From: Bdellovibrio sp. ZAP7
Lineage (GTDB): Bacteria > Bdellovibrionota > Bdellovibrionia > Bdellovibrionales > Bdellovibrionaceae
Assembly: GCF_006874645.1 (NCBI RefSeq)
Contig: NZ_CP030082.1
Location: 2,666,001 to 2,730,000 of the forward strand
Length of the DNA stretch: 64,000 bases
Direction: 5' to 3'
Shown: positions 57,802 to 64,000 of the stretch, piece after piece
Numbering within the stretch: the stretch's first letter is position 1
How the letters are laid out: every line of letters begins with the position of its first letter
Translations under genes and position numbers: made by a program
Notes under the pieces: model-generated
The model's input: only the letters and a program-made list of their open reading frames with translations
Databases searched by the model: none
What the model was told of the DNA's origin: nothing

Positions 57802-59877
57802 TTAGTTAAAAATATGCGAACAAGAAATCGGCACTGCCGGTTTAGGAGCCGCAGGCAGTGGTTTACTTAGGAATGCACGGCGTCCCGATTCCAACAACTC
57901 CAACGTTGAAAGACGATCTTTGCCCACCAGAGTGCCAATAACCTGACGCGGTCTTTGGATCGCCACTTTGGACATGATTTGAGTAAGATCTTTCTTACTC
58001 CCACTGTCTTCCAAAAGTTTTTTTAGAATAGTGAGGCCGCGATTGATATTGATGAAATCATACGGCAGGCGCAGACCGTGATTCAAAGACCACTTTGTCC
58101 ACTCCTCAGCAGAGGCGTCTTCTTTAGTTTTAAAACCTTGCTTTACTTTTTCGGCCACCAAGGACTTAAACTTCGCTTCGGTCACAGTGTTGGCAGACTT
58201 ATTACTAATGTCCCACAAAGATTGTCCAATGAGTTTGGAATTTTCTAGCGTCAACGCAGTCTCCAGCAACACAAGATTTTGCTGCATTTCCGACGTGATT
58301 TTTCCACCCATTCCGAAATCCAATAAGTTCACGCGAATCTTTTCGTCACCAAACTGCACCAGGAAATTTCCTTGATGGAGATCCGAGTGATAAAAGCCTT
58401 CGCCAAACAGAGTCTCCGTCCCCCACAAACGAACCAAGGCTTCGACGACACCTTGTTTAAGCTGGGGAGCAACGTCATTCCACTGTTTTGCTTCTTTATC
58501 AAGTTTCTGCCCCAGGACCATTTCCTGAACCATCAGCTGAGTCTGTGCTCCCAGCGGAGGATAGATTTCCGGGACGTGGAATTCGATCACATTTTTATGC
58601 CCCGAAGTTTCCATGAAAACTTCCTGATTATAACGAGTGGCTGCAAATTTTTGCCGTGCGACTGTGTCTTCCTGACTTAACTCCGCCGTCACCGTCGCCG
58701 TGATATCAGATACCAATGGCGCAATCTTTGGCATTTTCGCTTTGATCAATTCCGGATTTGTATCCAGAATTTCAGCGACTTCTTTTAAAATACGACCATC
58801 TTCCTGCACGCGCAGTTCAATATCGGGTTTGATAAAGCGAACGACAACATCTTGACGTCGACCATTGAACAAAATCTTAGCGCGGTGTACTTGCGCCATT
58901 GTTCCCACACCCAGTGGTTTTTGTTCAAAATAAATGAACTCGTAGTTTTTTCTTTCGGCTTTCAATAGTTCTTCCACCTGACGGTATGGAACCGAGCGAA
59001 CGGCATCTTCCAAACGTTTAAACACGATTGTCATCTCGGGACTTAGATCCCCCTGACGAGCGACGATCTGTAATAACTTTTGCAACTGAGGGCCGGCATT
59101 CTGCACCATGACCTCAAATTTCTGCATGTCATTCGCCTGCAGATTGCCACCAAGGAACGATGACACGATCAGTTTTTTGGAATTCAAAGAAAGTCTTGCG
59201 AAGTATTCAGAGAGCATCGTCTGCATAACGATTTTTACAGCCGGATCCTGTGTCGAAGCGAGTCCCGAGGTGGCGATCTTTTCTCCGATACGATCGAACT
59301 CTTTCAAATGTCCTTGAAAGAATTTATCGCTGTTTTGCAAAAACATATGCTTCAGATTCTTTTGGCCTTCACTGCTTTTATTTAGCATCGTCATGGCGCG
59401 AGACATGATCAAAGGACTGACTAGCGCTTCTTTTCCTCCGGCCGTTTTTTCAGCCATGGTTTTCAATTGCTCAAGCTGCCATTCGATATAGTCATCGATC
59501 TGTCTTTGCACGCGGTAACTTGTGGCTTTAAAAATATGCATGGGACGCGGCCCATCTTTTTCAATCAGATCCAAATCCAAGCTGACACTTTGCGTGTCAG
59601 GCCACTGCCCACGGAAGGCCGTTAGGAATTCATTAAAACTTTTAACCTCGATATCCTGAACAGGTTTTTGGGAAACTGCTTGAAAGTATTTAATTCCTCG
59701 ATCCAAGATTTTTTCCTGTTGCTCCATGCTTTCACCGGAAGCCATCAGGGCATAAGTCACTGCAAGTCTTTGCTCAAAAGAAAGATAAAGACCTGTGTCC
59801 TTGGGAGCTGCTTTGGCAAGAAGCCCCAGTGACATTAAGATCACGAATAAAGTGGTTTTAAGAAACTTACTCAACAT
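57802..59877 (-). CDS. ABC1/UbiB-family kinase-like protein with an export-type signal
   Basis: 691 residues from ATG 59877 (GTG 59883 is possible). The first 25 residues look like a Sec signal peptide or anchor (LKTTLFVILMSLGLLAKAAPKD). Residues about 275-520 are the ABC1 atypical kinase core: PLGVGTMAQVHRA (the Ala/Gly-rich KxGQ-side loop region), VVVRFIKPDI, LMVQEMVLG, FYHSDLHQGNFLVQF and VNLLDFGMGGK (DFG). UbiB relatives bind ATP in the cytosol and support ubiquinone synthesis. The N-terminal 270 residues are helical and unlike UbiB. If the signal is real, the kinase domain would be periplasmic, which is odd; a signal-anchor facing inward is the alternative. Confidence 0.78.
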   Translation of the reverse strand: MLSKFLKTTLFVILMSLGLLAKAAPKDTGLYLSFEQRLAVTYALMASGESMEQQEKILDRGIKYFQAVSQKPVQDIEVKSFNEFLTAFRGQWPDTQSVSLDLDLIEKDGPRPMHIFKATSYRVQRQIDDYIEWQLEQLKTMAEKTAGGKEALVSPLIMSRAMTMLNKSSEGQKNLKHMFLQNSDKFFQGHLKEFDRIGEKIATSGLASTQDPAVKIVMQTMLSEYFARLSLNSKKLIVSSFLGGNLQANDMQKFEVMVQNAGPQLQKLLQIVARQGDLSPEMTIVFKRLEDAVRSVPYRQVEELLKAERKNYEFIYFEQKPLGVGTMAQVHRAKILFNGRRQDVVVRFIKPDIELRVQEDGRILKEVAEILDTNPELIKAKMPKIAPLVSDITATVTAELSQEDTVARQKFAATRYNQEVFMETSGHKNVIEFHVPEIYPPLGAQTQLMVQEMVLGQKLDKEAKQWNDVAPQLKQGVVEALVRLWGTETLFGEGFYHSDLHQGNFLVQFGDEKIRVNLLDFGMGGKITSEMQQNLVLLETALTLENSKLIGQSLWDISNKSANTVTEAKFKSLVAEKVKQGFKTKEDASAEEWTKWSLNHGLRLPYDFININRGLTILKKLLEDSGSKKDLTQIMSKVAIQRPRQVIGTLVGKDRLSTLELLESGRRAFLSKPLPAAPKPAVPISCSHIFN

Positions 59878-60103
59878 ACGCACTCTTTCAGCAAAAACGA
59901 AAAATAAGGAATGATCTTATTCATTTAGTGCACGTTTCACGCCGACCTCATCCTTATATACAGTGGTTGATGAATGTTTACTGGTTTTGCACCAGCCAAC
60001 GATTGTCACTGGAATCTGAACTCTATGACTCCTTAAGAAGGCTAAGGTCACAATCTTGCAATGTTGCTCTTTCCGAAATCGTATTTTTAAAGGAGTCTAA
60101 GAA

Positions 60104-61237
60104 ATGAAGACTGTTCTTCGATATATTACATTTGGCGTGGCGGCACTTCAGGTTAACGCCGCGATGGCTGGCAATTTTGCGTCTTTGCCTAAAACTCAGA
60201 CAACTGCTTCTCCAGCAACAGCTTCAGCCCCTATCGATTGGAGCAAAAGCTCCCTCGATTATGTGACCCAAGGGAACGCCCAGAAAAACCCTGTTGAAGA
60301 CCTGATGAATCGTCGCAAGCACTATACGCAAGACGATATCGAGCGCGTGACTCGTGCAAAAATGCAGGACGATCAAAAGCGCATGATGCTGAAGGGTCAG
60401 GTTATCAGTATCGATACCCGTGACCAGGAAGCGTGTCTAGCGATCCAAAAAGAACTGCAAGCCAATAAGACCTTGAAAGCGATGAATGACGTCAGCGGCC
60501 TTTGCGTGCAGGACAATCAAAAGCCTATCGCGACCGTGACGGTTCTAAGCCAGTCCAATGAAGTTCAATGGCAACGTGAACTGAATATTACCAAGTACAC
60601 TTCCACAGAAAAGAACATCATCACTTCCACTCGTAACGTGGCTTTGGCAGCATTGGGTGTCGCGGGTGTTTTGTACTTGATGCCTGAGAGTGTCTCAAAA
60701 TGGGACAAGTCTAAAATGAAGAACCTTCCCAAGAACTGGGAAGAGAACGTTAAAGCGGGCCCCCACATGGATAAAGACGACTGGATGATCAATTATATCG
60801 GTCACCCTTACTCTGGGGCTGCCTACTACCAAGTGGCCCGTAATGAGGGTTTAAGCATGATGCAGTCCTTTGGGTACTCGGTTCTGATGTCAACGTTCTT
60901 CTGGGAGTTTGGGGTTGAGGCTTTTGCCGAACAACCATCGATCCAGGACTTGTTCGCAACTCCCATAGTGGGTTCTATCCTGGGTGAGATTTTCTATCGT
61001 GCTGAGCTTAAGATCAAAGCCAACAACGGCGAACTTTTGGGTTCAAAACGCCTGGGTGCCTTCGCGATGATCGTGATGAATCCAATGGGTGTAGTAGCTG
61101 ACAAGATCAATGACTTAATCGGTAAAGACGTCGTTCAAGACGCAAGAGCTCACCTGACAGTTCGTAAAGCTCCAACAACCAACGCAGAAATCGAGCGTGG
61201 CAATGTTTGGGGTATCGAGATGCAGTTTAGATTTTAA
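60104..61237 (+). CDS. DUF3943-domain exported protein
   Basis: 377 residues. Signal peptide (FGVAALQVNAAMA). The C-terminal part matches DUF3943: DDWMINYIGHPYSGAAYYQVARNEG, SVLMSTFFWEFGVEAFAEQPSIQDLFATPIVGSILGEIFYRAE, and ends GIEMQFRF with a terminal aromatic. Members are predicted outer-membrane-associated proteins of unknown role. One hydrophobic stretch (TRNVALAALGVAGVLYLMP, about 180) may span or touch the membrane. AAGGAG lies upstream of the ATG. Monocistronic, with its own terminator. Confidence 0.82.
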   Translation: MKTVLRYITFGVAALQVNAAMAGNFASLPKTQTTASPATASAPIDWSKSSLDYVTQGNAQKNPVEDLMNRRKHYTQDDIERVTRAKMQDDQKRMMLKGQVISIDTRDQEACLAIQKELQANKTLKAMNDVSGLCVQDNQKPIATVTVLSQSNEVQWQRELNITKYTSTEKNIITSTRNVALAALGVAGVLYLMPESVSKWDKSKMKNLPKNWEENVKAGPHMDKDDWMINYIGHPYSGAAYYQVARNEGLSMMQSFGYSVLMSTFFWEFGVEAFAEQPSIQDLFATPIVGSILGEIFYRAELKIKANNGELLGSKRLGAFAMIVMNPMGVVADKINDLIGKDVVQDARAHLTVRKAPTTNAEIERGNVWGIEMQFRF

Positions 61238-61257
61238 TTAAAGAACAAATTTTAAAA

Positions 61258-61290
61258 CAAAAAAAGCCCGGAACCAACCGGGCTTTTTTT
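61258..61290. terminator. Bidirectional intrinsic terminator
   Basis: AAAAAGCCCGG aaccaa CCGGGCTTTTTTT between the converging DUF3943 and FN3 lipoprotein genes. Confidence 0.87.
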
Positions 61291-63808
61291 ATTCTGCAGG
61301 AAGCACACAGCGAAGCTCGCCTTGAACCGTGTCATTACTGACTGCAAAGTCATAACGAGCATTCCAACGACCACTCGACAAGAACATTTTAGTTCCCGAT
61401 CCCGATCCTGACACCGGTCCCGTTTGACCAAAATTGTATGGTTGAGTGATCAAGGCTTTCGCCAAATATTCAGACGAAGGATTCGCAGTTACAATTGGTA
61501 GTCCCAGCGCCGGAATCAAAGCCGTTAAGTTTGTTGAATTATAAGAAATACCACCAGACGTATACTTGGTCACGTCGATGACATAACCCGTTTGACCACC
61601 CGTAATATCAGAAAGGAAATCTTTGTTACCGTTGTCATAAGGCGACATCAATCCCGTCGTGAGCTGCGTTGAGGTACTATATGAAATAATATCGCTGGTA
61701 AATCTGCGCGTATTAAAGTCTTGAACACCCCATCGCGAAACACAATCGATCGTCGCAAGAGCTCCTGGCATATACGTTCTAAAACCGTAACTTGTGCCAC
61801 CAGAACCATCAGTAAAACGAATCATTTCCTTGTACGTCCCCGACAAGTTCAACATATCAGCAAAAGTTGTCGGCAGAGTATCAACCGTTGTTGCTGCATC
61901 ACAACCGGCATAAGTTCCGTGATTCTGATTTCCTTGGAAGTAATTGGCATAAAAAGTTGCATAGCTAGAGTGCGCATAAGGTTCGCCCGAAAGTAGTGCT
62001 GGTGCCGCAATAACCACGTTTTCTCTCTGACGAACCAATCGCTTCGTTCCGTAATAGGCATCCGTGTTCGCGGAGCACATATAAGCAGCAGAAATTTGAT
62101 TCAATTTATATGAAATCTTCCCGCGCTTACCGGGCAATGAGCGATCCAGATTTCCATTCGTGTCATAATAGCCTGGATCGTTGGTCAACATTTTGTTGGC
62201 CAATGTCACACCACTAACCGAGGTGTAAACATCAGAGGCTCTCATCCAATTGATATTGCCGCTTCCATCAGCAGACTGTGCGATGAAGCATTCATTATTA
62301 CCATTTAAACTCGTGCCCAAATAGTAATAGACGTCACCGACTTTACCAATATCGGGCTGCGGAGCTTTAGTAGTGACGTTACCACCGTAGCCAATACAAT
62401 CCCCATCCGTGTGATTCGCACCACACTTACCACCTTGAGAAGCCATCGTCCAATTGCAAGCAGTCTCCCAACGATCAACGAAAAGATTGTAACCGAAGTC
62501 ATAGTATCCCGTTGGCAAATTTAAAGGGGATTTATTATGACCCGAACTGTAAGGCTGGCCACCAATACCTGAGTACACACAGCGATTTTTGTTCACCGGA
62601 TCCGATATCTTATTCATTTGGATACACATTTCATAGTTCGCAGCATCGCGCTGAACCAAGACCATATTCTTTGGCGGAATTGGAACCAGCACGGAATAGC
62701 TTTCTAATTGATCCAAGCTCGATGGCAATGGTTCAACCCACGTTTCATTCGTTGCAGTATCCGTGTGTGATAAAGCCATAGAGTATCTATAGCGCGCCGG
62801 AGACGCGGCCACGTTCGTATCACGACAATAAATAACACCATTTGTTGGCGTCACCATACTACAAACAACACAGCTTGTTTGAGAGGTGTCGGTACAAGCC
62901 GTGGTAACAGAACTATCTAATGTTTTACCATCAACCGTTCTTAACACGACATATTTCGCAGACGTCCCTTGAGAACTGAATGCATTAAATGTCAGTTCAA
63001 CAGAGCGAGCCGATGGCGACTGATTGCTACCCGATGGATGCACCGGAGCTGCAGGAGCATCCCCGAAAGCACGAACCGACATCACGTTTCTCCACTGAGA
63101 AGAGTCCGATCCGTCATTGTCATAACCAATGGTCATGGTCGGTGCCTTAAAAGTGACATCATTCCCATCTTCTTTGCCAAGAGACGAAATATAACCCTGA
63201 GCACTGATAATATAGTTATAACCCGTACGCAAACCTGTCACTTCTACACTGGTATCAGAGCCGCTGATCGTCGCTACGAGTGTCTTATTCCCGCCTACGC
63301 CCATCTGAGCATAGATGCGAATTTCATCGATTACAGTCGCCAAGTTCGCAAAAGATACCATCAGCGATGTGCGCGACGAAGCTTGCACCGAACTGATACC
63401 TGACCAGGAAACTGATTTCACAGTTTTTGTATTGCTGTCTTCAATACCATTTTGGTCAACGGCATTGACTTGATAAGTATAAATCGAGCCCCACGTCACC
63501 GTTCCATCCATGAAAGACGTCAACGACGGTGCGAGCGTTGTTAACAAGGTCTTTTTAGCACCTGAAACACGGTAGACACGGTACGACTTCACCAAATTCA
63601 CGTCCGTCACCGCAGGCCACGAAATCAAAATTCCGGTAACTTTATTAACTGCGGCACTCACGCCAGAAAACTGGGCGCTGGTAATCGCACTCACGGTCGA
63701 TGCTGTTGAAGTGACTCGATTAGACGAACTTAAACTGTCAAAACAACCCGCCAGCAAAAACGTAAGGGATGCAATCGCGACTGTGGAAGACTTAAATGAC
63801 TTCATCAT
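61289..63808 (-). CDS. Large lipoprotein with fibronectin type III repeats
   Basis: 839 residues. Lipobox LLAGC near residue 22 (IASLTFLLAGCFDS). Two to three fibronectin type III domains follow: residues about 45-130 (GILISWPAVTDVNLVKSYRVYR, YTYQVNAVDQNG), 135-225 (VSFANLATVIDEIRIY, LRTGYNYIISAQG) and probably 255-360. The C-terminal 450 residues are Cys-, Gly- and Tyr-rich (YNLFVDRWETACNW, RLVRQRENVVIAAPAL) with a faint likeness to the FGE-sulfatase fold, and close with SGRWNARYDFAVSND...LRCVLPAE. Surface adhesion or recognition is inferred. Its ATG overlaps the previous stop by four bases, behind GGAGG. Confidence 0.75.
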   Translation of the reverse strand: MMKSFKSSTVAIASLTFLLAGCFDSLSSSNRVTSTASTVSAITSAQFSGVSAAVNKVTGILISWPAVTDVNLVKSYRVYRVSGAKKTLLTTLAPSLTSFMDGTVTWGSIYTYQVNAVDQNGIEDSNTKTVKSVSWSGISSVQASSRTSLMVSFANLATVIDEIRIYAQMGVGGNKTLVATISGSDTSVEVTGLRTGYNYIISAQGYISSLGKEDGNDVTFKAPTMTIGYDNDGSDSSQWRNVMSVRAFGDAPAAPVHPSGSNQSPSARSVELTFNAFSSQGTSAKYVVLRTVDGKTLDSSVTTACTDTSQTSCVVCSMVTPTNGVIYCRDTNVAASPARYRYSMALSHTDTATNETWVEPLPSSLDQLESYSVLVPIPPKNMVLVQRDAANYEMCIQMNKISDPVNKNRCVYSGIGGQPYSSGHNKSPLNLPTGYYDFGYNLFVDRWETACNWTMASQGGKCGANHTDGDCIGYGGNVTTKAPQPDIGKVGDVYYYLGTSLNGNNECFIAQSADGSGNINWMRASDVYTSVSGVTLANKMLTNDPGYYDTNGNLDRSLPGKRGKISYKLNQISAAYMCSANTDAYYGTKRLVRQRENVVIAAPALLSGEPYAHSSYATFYANYFQGNQNHGTYAGCDAATTVDTLPTTFADMLNLSGTYKEMIRFTDGSGGTSYGFRTYMPGALATIDCVSRWGVQDFNTRRFTSDIISYSTSTQLTTGLMSPYDNGNKDFLSDITGGQTGYVIDVTKYTSGGISYNSTNLTALIPALGLPIVTANPSSEYLAKALITQPYNFGQTGPVSGSGSGTKMFLSSGRWNARYDFAVSNDTVQGELRCVLPAE

Positions 63809-64000
63809 TCAGCCTCCACTGCACAGAATAAGTTACTGTAGTAACTGCGAGTCGTTGAACCAGCCCAGAATGTCGAATAACGGGAACTCAATCCCGAATG
63901 TGTTGAATAACTTGTAGCAAGCATATGAACGTTATACTGGATAGAATCCCCGGTACCATTTACGGGATAAGTACTCATTTGCCCCGTCAATTGGTACTCG
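63805..64000 (-). CDS. C-terminal end of an upstream protein, paralogous end to the FN3 lipoprotein
   Basis: The frame is open to the right edge of the window, so only the last 64 residues are visible. They end TFWAGSTTRSYYSNLFCAVEAE, in composition and position like the end of the next protein (RWNARYDFAV...LRCVLPAE), suggesting a tandem family of large exported proteins. It overlaps the FN3 gene by ATGA, so both are in one operon. Confidence 0.7.
   Translation of the reverse strand, partial: EYQLTGQMSTYPVNGTGDSIQYNVHMLATSYSTHSGLSSRYSTFWAGSTTRSYYSNLFCAVEAE

Overview
The window looks like chromosomal DNA of a Bdellovibrio-type predatory bacterium (Bdellovibrionota). This rests on moderate GC content, a high density of Sec-exported and lipoprotein genes of unknown function, a lipoprotein signal ending FQNC, a TamA/TamB pair, LpxC and LptF (a Gram-negative envelope), and an L,D-transpeptidase, a lytic transglycosylase and papain/NlpC-like peptidases suited to wall remodelling. 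The genus is an inference, not proven by a marker gene. No rRNA, tRNA, CRISPR array, transposase or phage genes were seen.

Layout. 1-5.6 kb: small exported duplicates, a MerR-type regulator fused to a degenerate DnaE-like polymerase core (the most unusual gene here), a lytic transglycosylase and two tandem PAS-like paralogues. 5.7-14.3 kb: trxA, a pseudo-receiver protein, an LptF-like permease, dprA, a LysM protein, a TPR protein, a ComEC split into two genes, and a cysteine-repeat secreted protein. 14.4-24.8 kb: one leftward operon, PepSY protein - ShiF-like MFS - iucA - iucB - iucC - iucD - iutA, in the same order as enterobacterial shiF-iucABCD-iutA, that is, a complete aerobactin-type siderophore locus. 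25-28.6 kb: exported wall-active enzymes. 28.7-32.8 kb: leftward operon ruvC-ruvA-ruvB-asparaginase-lpxC. 32.8-42.3 kb: TPR protein, efp, a helical protein, tamB, tamA. 42.4-48.9 kb: XRE regulator, acyl-ACP thioesterase, DOMON-like protein, prpD and prpB of the methylcitrate cycle, a winged-helix/nucleotidyltransferase pair with four palindromic operators, and an Lrp regulator. 49-64 kb: a secreted papain-like peptidase divergent from a HELLH-motif secreted protein, several lipoproteins, glnS, an ABC1-family kinase with an export signal, a DUF3943 protein and two overlapping FN3-type/cysteine-containing lipoprotein genes.

Between genes lie several long inverted-repeat elements (2954-3128, 27430-27568, 33701-33800, 45760-45892). 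The first two share a GC-rich core with covarying hairpins, but each has its own unrelated, perfectly self-complementary arms. A separate short repeat occurs three times (2836, 54209, 55934). Many genes end at classical intrinsic terminators, four of which use the same GCCCGG stem.
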